Shown here: positions 52,469 to 60,226 of the stretch, in pieces
How the letters are laid out: the number at the start of each line of letters is the position of its first letter
How positions within the stretch are numbered: the first letter of the stretch is position 1
Assembly: GCF_042657165.1 (NCBI RefSeq)
Contig: NZ_JBHSNJ010000005.1
Span: 248,001 to 312,000 of the forward strand
Source: Agrilutibacter niabensis
Lineage (GTDB): Bacteria; Pseudomonadota; Gammaproteobacteria; Xanthomonadales; Xanthomonadaceae
DNA length: 64,000 nucleotides
Direction: 5' to 3'
Position numbers and translations under genes: made by a program
Notes under the pieces: model-generated
The model's database searches: none
Told to the model about the DNA's origin: nothing
What the model saw: only the letters and a program-made list of their open reading frames with translations

Positions 52469-52557
52469 GTAGGGCGGGCTCAAGCCCGCCGCCTTCTCAA
52501 GCCCGCCGCCTTCGAAGATCGCGCCCCAATCCCCAGGCGGGCTTGAGCCCGCCCTAC
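52469..52557. repeat. Perfect 22-bp inverted repeat with internal direct repeat
   Basis: GTAGGGCGGGCTCAAGCCCGCC (52469-52490) is matched exactly by its reverse complement at 52536-52557. Inside, TCAAGCCCGCCGCCTTC repeats directly (52480-52496 and 52497-52513). It lies between converging genes and may serve as a bidirectional terminator. Confidence 0.88.
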
Positions 52558-52566
52558 GTTCACGTT

Positions 52567-53958
52567 CTAGCGTCCGTTGCGTGCCAGCGCGTCCAGCGCC
52601 GCCTTGCGGCTTTCCGCCAGGTCCACCATCGGCTCGACGTAGCCGCGCGGGACGGCGCCCGTCCACGGCTGGTGCCGTTGCGCGGGCGCGAGCGGTGCCA
52701 GTTCCGGCACCCAGCGCGCGATGTAGTCGCCGCGCGGATCGAATTTCTGCGCCTGCAGCACCGGGTTGAACACGCGGTAGTACGGCGCGGCATCCGCGCC
52801 GGTGCCGGCCACCCACTGCCAACCCAACGTGTTGCTGGCCAGGTCGGCGTCGACCAGGGTGTCCCAGAACCAGCGCGCACCGTGCTGCCAATGGATGCGC
52901 AGGTTCTTGGTGAGGAAGCTGGCCACGATCATGCGCACGCGGTTGTGCATCCAGCCGGTGTGCCACAGCTCGCGCATGCCGGCGTCGACGATCGGGATGC
53001 CGGTGCGGCCACGTTGCCATGCCTGCAGCTGCTGGGCCGACGGCTCCGCCCACGGGAAGCCGTCGAAACGCGGGTTGAAGTTCGCGCCCGGCGTGTGCGG
53101 GAAGTGGTGCAGCAGGTGGTGGGCGAATTCGCGCCAGCCCAGTTCGCGCACGCAGGCGTCGCGATCCTCGCCGGCGCCGATGGCGTCGAGCATGCGCACC
53201 ACGCGCCAGGGTGCGATCTCGCCGAAGTGCAGATGCGGCGACAGGCGCGAGGTGCCGGCAAGATCAGGCCGATCGCGGCGTTCGCGGTAACCGTCCAACG
53301 CCTGCGCGAGGAATGACTGCACCGCGGCCTGCGCGCCGTGTTCGCCCGGTGTCCATTGCTTCCAGAAGTCGCGATCCCAGTCGCGGGTGGGCGCGAGCCC
53401 GAGGCTGTCGATCGCGAGCGCATCCGCCAGCACCAATGGCGACGGCAGCTGCGCGGGCGCCTCCGACGACGGCGGCAGCCGCCACTGGCCGAGCACGCTG
53501 CGCCAGTACGGCGTGAACACGCGATAGGGATCGCCGGTGCGCGTCTGCACCTGCCACGGCTCGACCAGCAGCGCGGCGGCGTGGCTTTCCACCCGCGCCC
53601 CCGCCGCGCGCAGCGCGCGCTTGATCGTGGCGTCGCGCGATTCGATCGCGGGTTCGTAGCGCCGGTTCCAGAACACCGCTTCGGCCTGCGTCTGCGCGAC
53701 GAGGCGCTGCAGGGTGGCGAGCGTGGGTCCAGCGAACACCTGCAGCCGTGAGCCACGCGCGCGCAGGTCGGCAGCCAGCGCCAGCAGCGATCGGTGCCGC
53801 CACGCATCCGACGCTGCGCCCGGCGCCCAGTCGCCTTCCTCGTCCGGCGCGTGGATGTACACCGGCACCGGATCGAAGCCAGCGCGCAGCGTCGCCTGCA
53901 GCGCCGGGTTGTCGGCCAGGCGCAGGTCGTTGCGGAACCACACCAGGGCGTTGGGCAT
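52567..53958 (-). CDS. phrB: Deoxyribodipyrimidine photolyase
   Basis: A 463-residue flavoprotein that repairs UV pyrimidine dimers using light. The N-terminal antenna-binding Rossmann domain begins ALVWFRNDLRLADNPAL. The C-terminal FAD domain has SRLSPHLHFGEIAPW, WREFAHHLLHHFP, the DNA-binding signature TGIPIVDAGMRELWHTGWMHNRVRMIVASFLTKNL, WQHGARWFWDTLVDADLASN and WQWVAGTGADAAPYYRVFNP. All features fit a class I CPD photolyase. The ATG giving the standard N-terminus is used. Confidence 0.95.
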   Translation of the reverse strand: MPNALVWFRNDLRLADNPALQATLRAGFDPVPVYIHAPDEEGDWAPGAASDAWRHRSLLALAADLRARGSRLQVFAGPTLATLQRLVAQTQAEAVFWNRRYEPAIESRDATIKRALRAAGARVESHAAALLVEPWQVQTRTGDPYRVFTPYWRSVLGQWRLPPSSEAPAQLPSPLVLADALAIDSLGLAPTRDWDRDFWKQWTPGEHGAQAAVQSFLAQALDGYRERRDRPDLAGTSRLSPHLHFGEIAPWRVVRMLDAIGAGEDRDACVRELGWREFAHHLLHHFPHTPGANFNPRFDGFPWAEPSAQQLQAWQRGRTGIPIVDAGMRELWHTGWMHNRVRMIVASFLTKNLRIHWQHGARWFWDTLVDADLASNTLGWQWVAGTGADAAPYYRVFNPVLQAQKFDPRGDYIARWVPELAPLAPAQRHQPWTGAVPRGYVEPMVDLAESRKAALDALARNGR

Positions 53959-54017
53959 CGTGATCTCGTCGGTGCTGGTGCCAGGCCTATCCGCGCTCAC
54001 CCATCGACACGCGCCAA

Positions 54018-54557
54018 CTAGCCGGAGAAGCCGCCCTCGGCCAGGAACGCGCGTTCCTCGGTCGTGCTTTCGCGCCCCAGCGCCGCATTGCGGTGCGGGA
54101 AGCGGCCGAAGCGGCGGATGATGTCGTAGTGGAGCCGCGCCCAGCCGTCCGTGCCTTGCGGCAGGCGCGCGAACAGCTCCATCGCGCGCTCCTGGTCGGC
54201 CATCGCCTCGGAGTGCTGGAACGGCAGGTAGAAGAAGGTGCGCAGCTGGAGCTCGACCTGGGTATCCAACCCCAGCGTCAACGCGCGCGTGGCGTAGTCA
54301 CGCGCCAGGCCATCGGTGGCGAAGGCGTGGCCGCTGCGGCGGAACACGTTGCGCGGGATCTGGTCGAGCAGCAGCACCAGGCCGAGCGCACCTTCGGCGC
54401 CACCGAGCCAGTGTTCGAACTCGCGCCGCGCCGCCCGCAGGTGCGCCTCGAGGAAACGGGTGCGGCATTCCGCATCGAAGGCGTCGCCGCCACCGAACCA
54501 GCGCTCGGGCCCGGCGTCACGCCAGAAGGTGACGATGTCGCTGGCGGTGGTCGTCAT
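54018..54557 (-). CDS. DUF924 family protein
   Basis: A 179-residue helical protein with DUF924 marks: VTFWRDAGPERWFGGGDAFD, GALGLVLLLDQIPRNVFRRSGHAFATD and FFYLPFQHSEAMADQERAMELF. The family has a TPR-like helical structure and no known reaction. A longer form would overlap the previous gene by 20 nt, so the ATG at 54557 is preferred; it lies 10 nt behind that gene's stop, consistent with an operon. Confidence 0.9.
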   Translation of the reverse strand: MTTTASDIVTFWRDAGPERWFGGGDAFDAECRTRFLEAHLRAARREFEHWLGGAEGALGLVLLLDQIPRNVFRRSGHAFATDGLARDYATRALTLGLDTQVELQLRTFFYLPFQHSEAMADQERAMELFARLPQGTDGWARLHYDIIRRFGRFPHRNAALGRESTTEERAFLAEGGFSG

Positions 54558-54567
54558 GGGATCGGCA

Positions 54568-55143
54568 TCACTCCGTGGCTTCGGCATCGTCGTCGCCGAG
54601 CTGCGTTTCCAGTTCCGCGATCCACGCCGAGGTGATGCTCTCCAGGGTCACGGCGTGGATCAGCGGCTGGATCGAGCCGCCAGAGTACGACTGCGCGATG
54701 AAGCGGGCGTAACGTTCGCGGAACGCCAGCCAGGCCAGGTGCACCTGCTCGAACGCGGCGAGATCGTCGCCATCGAGCTGGCCCTGCAGGTGCGCGACCA
54801 CGCCGTCCAGGCGCGCATCCACGCGCTGGAAATCGGCGATGGCCTGCTGGCTGATGTCGTCGTGCGCGGCCAGCGCCTCGCTGCGCCGCGCCACTTCACC
54901 GGCCTGGCTGACGTAGCGGCCGGCGATCTTCACCGCGGCCTCGGCCTTGCCGATCAGGCGGTTCTCGAACTGGCGCAGTTCGTCCAGGCTGGTGCTGGCC
55001 TGTTCCAGGCCCTGCTTGAGGTTCAGCAGCTTCTGGTTGCGCTCGATGACCTCGGTGGTCTTGCGCCGTTCCAGCCGGCGCTGGATGAAATACAGGCCCC
55101 AGGTGATCGCGGCGCCGATCAGCAGGTAGACGATCTTTTCCAT
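54568..55143 (-). CDS. Membrane-anchored LprI-like (DUF1311) protein
   Basis: A 191-residue protein. An N-terminal membrane segment (MEKIVYLLIGAAITWGLYFIQRRLE) is followed by a charged coiled-coil-like region (about 28-60, KTTEVIERNQKLLNLKQGLEQASTSLD). The C-terminal half reads LAAFEQVHLAWLAFRERYARFIAQSYSGGSIQPL, the pattern of the lysozyme-inhibitor LprI N-terminal (DUF1311) domain. A role in envelope protection is inferred only. GGAGGGG precedes the ATG. Confidence 0.78.
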   Translation of the reverse strand: MEKIVYLLIGAAITWGLYFIQRRLERRKTTEVIERNQKLLNLKQGLEQASTSLDELRQFENRLIGKAEAAVKIAGRYVSQAGEVARRSEALAAHDDISQQAIADFQRVDARLDGVVAHLQGQLDGDDLAAFEQVHLAWLAFRERYARFIAQSYSGGSIQPLIHAVTLESITSAWIAELETQLGDDDAEATE

Positions 55144-55255
55144 TACCCCTCCGTCTTGGGGAGATAGTGTGGGCGCGGGGGGTCGCAGGGACTGCGACCA
55201 CGTCGCGGGCACCGGGCGCTCATTCGGCCGGGCCGCTCGCCGATTGCAGGGACGG

Positions 55256-55798
55256 CTACCCGCCCGCGACGGAGTGCGGCTCCGCGATCAACGCGTTGAG
55301 GTCCTCGACGATTCCCGGCAGCGATTCCTCCGAATAGCCCCGATATACGTGCGCCACGGTGCCGTCCTTGCCGATCAGGAACATGTGCGGTATCGATGAA
55401 ACGCCATACGCATCGCTGACCACGCCGCTCCAGTCGCCGGTCATGGTGAACTCGAACTTCTTGAGCTGGCGCAGCAGCGCACGATAGGTCCGGCGGTCCT
55501 CCCGGGAATTCACCGCAATGACCTCGATCCGCTCCTTCCCCGCGGTCTTCTGGATGCCCTCAAGCACGGGCAGCTCCTTGCGGCAGTAGCCGCACCAGGA
55601 CGCCCAGAACGACACGATCACGACCTTGCCGCGCAGGCCGGCGAGCGTGATCTGCTGGCCGTTTTCGTCCTTGCCGAACACGTCCGGCGGCGTGTCGCCC
55701 ACCGTCACCACCGCCTTCGCCTTTTCCTGCGCCTGGGCATTCCCCGCCACCCCGAAGGCCAACAGCGCCGCTACCAACATCGTCCTGATCAAATCCAT
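55256..55798 (-). CDS. TlpA-like thiol-disulfide oxidoreductase
   Basis: A 180-residue periplasmic thioredoxin-fold protein. Signal peptide about 1-23 (LIRTMLVAALLAFGVAGNAQAQ). The redoxin core has GKVVIVSFWASWCGYCRKELPVLEG with a CGYC active site, VIAVNSRED, and the cis-Pro loop GVSSIPHMFLIGKDG. It probably reduces or oxidises thiols of exported proteins or cytochrome biogenesis partners. Followed by a spacer that contains a duplicated piece of the amn 3' end. Confidence 0.9.
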   Translation of the reverse strand: MDLIRTMLVAALLAFGVAGNAQAQEKAKAVVTVGDTPPDVFGKDENGQQITLAGLRGKVVIVSFWASWCGYCRKELPVLEGIQKTAGKERIEVIAVNSREDRRTYRALLRQLKKFEFTMTGDWSGVVSDAYGVSSIPHMFLIGKDGTVAHVYRGYSEESLPGIVEDLNALIAEPHSVAGG

Positions 55799-55910
55799 CC
55801 CCTTGCACCGGCGCCGCCCCGAACAACTCGAAGCCCCCCGCGCCGGTGTCGCGTTTTTGGCACACGTGCCGGCCGCCGCGCAAATCCGCCACGCGGCGCG
55901 CGGCCCGTTG

Positions 55911-55936
55911 CTCGTCGAAGCGCAGGTGCCGCACCG
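55911..55936. repeat. 26-bp duplication of the amn 3' end
   Basis: CTCGTCGAAGCGCAGGTGCC plus GCACCG is identical to 56458-56483, the last codons of amn (VRHLRFDE). A remnant of a partial gene duplication is the simplest reading. Confidence 0.85.
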
Positions 55937-55981
55937 GCCTGCGCCGGGATCCCGGCCGCCGCGGCGTTGCGTGGAATCGTC

Positions 55982-56389
55982 CTACAGATGCCGAGTTTCG
56001 GCCGGCGCTTCCATCCAGTTGTCGTTGCGGCCGTCGCAGCAACGCAGGGGCGCGGCCAGCAGCTCTTCCGGGGTGACGTCGTCGAGGCAGGCCATCTGCA
56101 CGGAAACGTAGTGCCCACCGATCTCAGGGACGTAGCCACGACTGAACGGGCGCACGCCGCAGGTCCTGCAGAACAGCCAATGCGCGTTGTTGCCGCCGAA
56201 CTGGTAATCCGCCAGCGCGGCCTCGTCGGTCAGCAGACGGAACGATTCCGGCCTGGTCATGGCGCTCCAGTTGCGCGTCTTGGTGCAGATCGAACAGTTG
56301 CACTTGCCGGTACCCTCGCTCAGGTCGAGGTCGGCTTCGAAGCGGACGGCGCCGCAATGGCAACTGCCGTGGCAGGTCTTCATGGGCAT
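55982..56389 (-). CDS. GFA/CENP-V family zinc protein
   Basis: A 135-residue protein with the GFA fold: HGSCHCGAVRFEADL (zinc cysteines), GKCNCSICTKTRNW and LFCRTCGVRPFSRG. It is a second member of the family in this window (the other is at 24746-25141) but differs in sequence. AGGGAG lies 7 nt before this ATG, which is therefore preferred to the one 6 nt downstream. Its reaction is unknown. Confidence 0.9.
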   Translation of the reverse strand: MPMKTCHGSCHCGAVRFEADLDLSEGTGKCNCSICTKTRNWSAMTRPESFRLLTDEAALADYQFGGNNAHWLFCRTCGVRPFSRGYVPEIGGHYVSVQMACLDDVTPEELLAAPLRCCDGRNDNWMEAPAETRHL

Positions 56390-56454
56390 GTCGCTGCTCC
56401 CTGGCATGGGGGATGGCGCACGATCGGTGATGCGTGCGTCCCGTGTTTGTACCG

Positions 56455-57231
56455 CTACTCGTCGAAGCGCAGGTGCCGCACCGACTTGCCATGCCGGCGG
56501 ATCAGGCGCAGCGCCTCGATGCCGACCTGGATGTGGTTGTCGACGAATTCGCCGGTGACCTTGGCGTCCGAGGCTTCGGTCTTCACGCCTTCGGGGATCA
56601 TCGGCTGGTCCGACACCAGCAGCAGCGCGCCGCAGGGAATGCGGTTGGCGAAACCGGCGGCGAAGATCGTCGCGGTCTCCATGTCGATCGCCATGCAGCG
56701 CAGCTTGCGCAGGTATTCCTTGAAGTTCTCGTCGTGCTCCCAGACGCGGCGGTTGGTGGTGTAGACGGTGCCGGTCCAGTAGTCGTGGCCGAGGTCGCGG
56801 ATCATGGTCGACACCGCGCGCTGCAGGGCGAACGCGGGCAGCGCCGGCACTTCCGGGGCAAGGTAGTCGTTGGAGGTGCCTTCGCCACGGATCGCCGCGA
56901 TCGGCAGCACCAGGTCGCCGAGCTGGTTCTTCTTCTTCAGGCCGCCGCACTTGCCCAGGAACAGCACCGCCTTGGGCATGATCGCCGAGAGCAGGTCCAT
57001 CATCGTGGCGGCATTGGGGCTGCCCATGCCGAAGTTGATCATGGTGATGCCGTCGGCCGTGGCGCTGGGCATCGGCCGGTCCAGGCCGACCACCGGCGCA
57101 CCGGTGAGGCGCGAGAAGGTGTGCAGGTAGCCGCCGAAGTTGGTCAGCAGGATGTGTTCGCCGAACTGGTCGAGCGGGACGCCGGTGTAGCGCGGCAGCC
57201 AGTTGTCGACGATCTGTTCTTTTTCTTTCAT
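56455..57231 (-). CDS. amn: AMP nucleosidase, short form
   Basis: A 258-residue phosphorylase-fold enzyme that splits AMP into adenine and ribose 5-phosphate. The conserved segments are ITMINFGMGSPNAATMMDLLSAI, VLFLGKCGGLKKKNQLGDLVLPIAAIRGEGTSNDY, and AIDMETATIFAAGFANRIPCGALLLVSD, which include the ribose-binding METAT. This short type, without the long N-terminal domain of E. coli Amn, is common in Xanthomonads. GAGG lies 6 nt before the ATG; the longer frame has no such site. Confidence 0.92.
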   Translation of the reverse strand: MKEKEQIVDNWLPRYTGVPLDQFGEHILLTNFGGYLHTFSRLTGAPVVGLDRPMPSATADGITMINFGMGSPNAATMMDLLSAIMPKAVLFLGKCGGLKKKNQLGDLVLPIAAIRGEGTSNDYLAPEVPALPAFALQRAVSTMIRDLGHDYWTGTVYTTNRRVWEHDENFKEYLRKLRCMAIDMETATIFAAGFANRIPCGALLLVSDQPMIPEGVKTEASDAKVTGEFVDNHIQVGIEALRLIRRHGKSVRHLRFDE

Positions 57232-57414
57232 GGGGGACCTCATGCGGCAATCGCCCCAGATTAGGCCGCGCGCGTCCCGGGTCCAAGCCTGCCGGGACCG
57301 GAACCGGGCGCGACCGCGACAGAGCGGGGCCGCGGTCACGGTCGCGCATGACCATCGTCGGTTGGCAGTGCGGCGGCTTCGGGCTACGTTGCCGCTTCTT
57401 TACAGGGGATCCAC

Positions 57415-58842
57415 ATGCTCAAACCACTTGCCGCAGCCCTCGCGGTGGCCCTGCTCGCCGGATGCACCACGACCGGGCAGACCCGGGAGACGCCGCCAAC
57501 CGCGACGACGCGCCCGAGCTTCACCGACGACCCGTACCCCAGCACCTACCGGGCGATCGCCGCACCGCCGGTGCTGATCCAGCACGCCACCGTGCTCACC
57601 GGCACCGGCCAGCGCCTGGACGACGCCGACGTGCTGATGCGCGGTGGCCGGATCGTCGCGGTCGGCACGGCACTGGAAGCACCCGCCGATGCCACGCGCG
57701 TCGACGGCACCGGCAAGTGGGTGACGCCCGGCATCATCGACGTGCATTCGCACCTGGGCGTGTATCCCAGCCCGGGCATGAGCGCGCACAGCGACGGCAA
57801 TGAAGCCACCTCGCCGGTGACCCCGAACGTGTGGGCCGAGCATTCGGTGTGGCCGCAGGATCCGGGCTTCGCCGCCGCGCTCGCCGGCGGCATCACCTCG
57901 CTGCAGGTGTTGCCCGGCAGCGCCAACCTGATCGGCGGCCGCGGCGTGACGCTGAAGAACGTGCCGGCCACCACCTACCAGGCGATGAAATTCCCCGGCG
58001 CGCCGTGGGGCCTGAAGATGGCCTGCGGCGAGAATCCCAAGCGCGTGTACGGCCAGAAGGGCGGGCCGTCGACGCGCATGGCCAACGTCGCCGGCTACCG
58101 CGCCGCGTTCATCGACGCGGCCGAGTACCTGAAGAAAAAGAAGAAGGGCAACGGCAACGGCGACAACGGCAAGGCGGACAGCGAGAAGGACACCGGCGGC
58201 AAGCGCGACCTCAAGCTCGACACGCTGGCCGGCGCGATCAACGGCGACATCAAGGTGCACATCCACTGCTACCGCGCCGACGAGATGGCGACGATGCTCG
58301 ACCTGGCCAAGGAATTCGGCTTCAAGGTCGCCGCGTTCCACCACGGCGTCGAGGCCTACAAGCTGGCCGATCGCCTCGCCGCCGAAGGCGTATGCGGCGC
58401 GCTGTGGGCCGACTGGTGGGGCTTCAAGATGGAAGCCTTCGACGGCATCCAGGAAAACATCGCGCTGGTCGATCGTCCCGCCAACAGCTGCGCGATCGTG
58501 CATTCGGATTCGGAAGAAGGCATCCAGCGCCTGAACCAGGAAGCCGCGAAGGTGATGGCGCACGCCAGGCTCACCGGCATCGACATCGCGCCCGAGCGCG
58601 CGATCCGCTGGCTCACCGAGAACCCGGCCAAGGCGCTGGGGATCCTCGACAAGACCGGCACATTGGAGAACGGCAAGATGGCCGACGTGGTGCTGTGGAA
58701 CGGCAGTCCCTTCAGCGTGTACGCGAAGGCCGAGCAGGTCTACATCGACGGCGCGCGCGTGTTCGACCGCAACGATGCGACCCGCCAGCCGAAGTCGGAC
58801 TTCATGCTGGGACAGGGCGGCATGACGGGAGGTGCGCGATGA
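57415..58842 (+). CDS. Lipoprotein amidohydrolase with intact metal motif
   Basis: A 475-residue protein with a lipoprotein signal (LAAALAVALLAGC, Cys17). The amidohydrolase barrel keeps the metal motif GIIDVHSHLGVYPSP (HxH), KVHIHCYRADEM, AFHHGVEAYKLAD and CAIVHSDSEEG with ligand His and Asp. An unusual Lys/Gly-rich, charged insert (about residues 239-265, KKKKKGNGNGDNGK and following) interrupts the barrel before the third metal region. The next gene overlaps it by 4 nt (ATGA) and encodes a paralogue, so the two products probably act as a pair. Confidence 0.92.
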   Translation: MLKPLAAALAVALLAGCTTTGQTRETPPTATTRPSFTDDPYPSTYRAIAAPPVLIQHATVLTGTGQRLDDADVLMRGGRIVAVGTALEAPADATRVDGTGKWVTPGIIDVHSHLGVYPSPGMSAHSDGNEATSPVTPNVWAEHSVWPQDPGFAAALAGGITSLQVLPGSANLIGGRGVTLKNVPATTYQAMKFPGAPWGLKMACGENPKRVYGQKGGPSTRMANVAGYRAAFIDAAEYLKKKKKGNGNGDNGKADSEKDTGGKRDLKLDTLAGAINGDIKVHIHCYRADEMATMLDLAKEFGFKVAAFHHGVEAYKLADRLAAEGVCGALWADWWGFKMEAFDGIQENIALVDRPANSCAIVHSDSEEGIQRLNQEAAKVMAHARLTGIDIAPERAIRWLTENPAKALGILDKTGTLENGKMADVVLWNGSPFSVYAKAEQVYIDGARVFDRNDATRQPKSDFMLGQGGMTGGAR

Positions 58843-60161
58843 GCCGCGCTGGCAAGGGCAAACTCGCGGTGAAGGTCCTCGCCGCCGCGGTGATGCTGTC
58901 GGTCGCTTGCGTGGCCAGCGCGCAGGACATGCTGATCAGGAACGCGACGGTGCATACCGCCGGCGCGCAGGGCACGCTGCAGAACGCCGATGTGCTCGTC
59001 GGCGGTGGCGTGATCCGGGCGGTCGGCAAGGGCCTGTCCGCCACGCCGGATGCACAGGTGATCGACGCGCAGGGCCGGCCGCTTACGCCGACCTTGTTCG
59101 GGGGCATCACCGAGATCGGCCTGGAGGAAGTGTCGGGCGAGAAGACTACCGTCGACGCCTCGGTCGGCCTCGGTGCCGACACCAAGCAGATGACGGTGCG
59201 TCCGGAGTTCGACGTGACGCTGGCGTACAACCCGGAGTCGGTGCTGGTGCCGGTGGAGCGCATCGAGGGCATCGGCTGGACGCTGCTGGGCGCCAACACC
59301 ACCGACGGCGGTTCGATCATCGGCGGCCAGGGCGGCGTGGTGCGGCTCGATGGCAGCCCCGATCCGATCGGGCCGCGCGTGCTGTTCGTCAAGCTCGGCA
59401 GCGATGCATCGGGCCTCAGCGGCAATTCGCGGGCCGCACAGTGGATGCTGCTCGACCAGCTGATCGATGAAGTGCGCGGCCGCATTTCGCCGGACTCGCA
59501 CGCGGCGCTGCTGACGCCCGCCGGTCGCGCGGCACTGGCGAAGTACCTGGGCGGCGGCGGACGCGTGGTGGTGGCCGTGCACCGCGCTGCCGACATCCGC
59601 CAGTTGCTGCGCTGGTCCGCGCGCCACGACGTGCGCATCGCGATCGCGGGTGGATCCGAAGCGTGGAAGCTCGCACCGCAACTCGCTGCGGCCAGGGTAC
59701 CGGTGTTCGTCAATCCGCTGGCCAACCTGCCGGCGAACTTCGACGAGATCAACGCGACGATGGAGAACGCCGCGCGCCTGCGTGCGGCGGGCGTGGCGGT
59801 GAGCTTCGCGCAGGAAGGCGATGCCACCCACAACGCGCGCAAGCTCCGCCAGCTCGCCGGCAATGCCGTGGCCAATGGCCTGGCGTGGGAAGACGGCCTT
59901 GCCGGACTCACACGCGTGCCGGCCGAAACCTTCGGCGTCGGCGACCGCCTCGGCAGCATCGCGGTGGGCAAGCGCGCCGACCTGGTGCTGTGGAGCGGCG
60001 ACCCGCTGGAAGTGAGCACGGTGGCGATGCAGGTATGGCTGGATGGCCGCGCGATTCCGATGCGCAGCCGGCAGACGGAACTGCGCGACCGCTATCTGCG
60101 CGCCATCACGCCGGCCGACGCGGGCGGACTGCCGCGGGCGTACCCCGCCAACGGCGACTGA
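58839..60161 (+). CDS. Exported amidohydrolase-like protein lacking metal ligands
   Basis: A 440-residue paralogue of the preceding protein, coupled to it by ATGA overlap. The signal peptide is about 1-29. Where metal-dependent members have an HxH (ID-x-HSH) it reads RPLTPTLFGGITEIGLEEV, and I see no other paired histidine. The barrel frame otherwise remains (AAQWMLLDQLIDEVRG, VAVHRAADIRQLLRWS, and VGKRADLVLWSGDPLE at the C-terminus). It is probably an inactive partner. A good terminator follows. Confidence 0.88.
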   Translation: MSRAGKGKLAVKVLAAAVMLSVACVASAQDMLIRNATVHTAGAQGTLQNADVLVGGGVIRAVGKGLSATPDAQVIDAQGRPLTPTLFGGITEIGLEEVSGEKTTVDASVGLGADTKQMTVRPEFDVTLAYNPESVLVPVERIEGIGWTLLGANTTDGGSIIGGQGGVVRLDGSPDPIGPRVLFVKLGSDASGLSGNSRAAQWMLLDQLIDEVRGRISPDSHAALLTPAGRAALAKYLGGGGRVVVAVHRAADIRQLLRWSARHDVRIAIAGGSEAWKLAPQLAAARVPVFVNPLANLPANFDEINATMENAARLRAAGVAVSFAQEGDATHNARKLRQLAGNAVANGLAWEDGLAGLTRVPAETFGVGDRLGSIAVGKRADLVLWSGDPLEVSTVAMQVWLDGRAIPMRSRQTELRDRYLRAITPADAGGLPRAYPANGD

Positions 60162-60178
60162 CCCAGCCCGATGCAACG

Positions 60179-60206
60179 AAAAGCCCGCCACCCGGCGGGC
60201 TTTTTC
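60179..60206 (+). terminator. Intrinsic terminator of the amidohydrolase pair
   Basis: Arms AAAAGCCCGCC and GGCGGGCTTTT with an ACCC loop, followed by TCTTTC, beginning 18 nt after the stop. A/T flanks on both sides let it serve the converging cyclase gene too. Confidence 0.92.
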
Positions 60207-60226
60207 TTTCGCGCCCTGGCGTCGGC

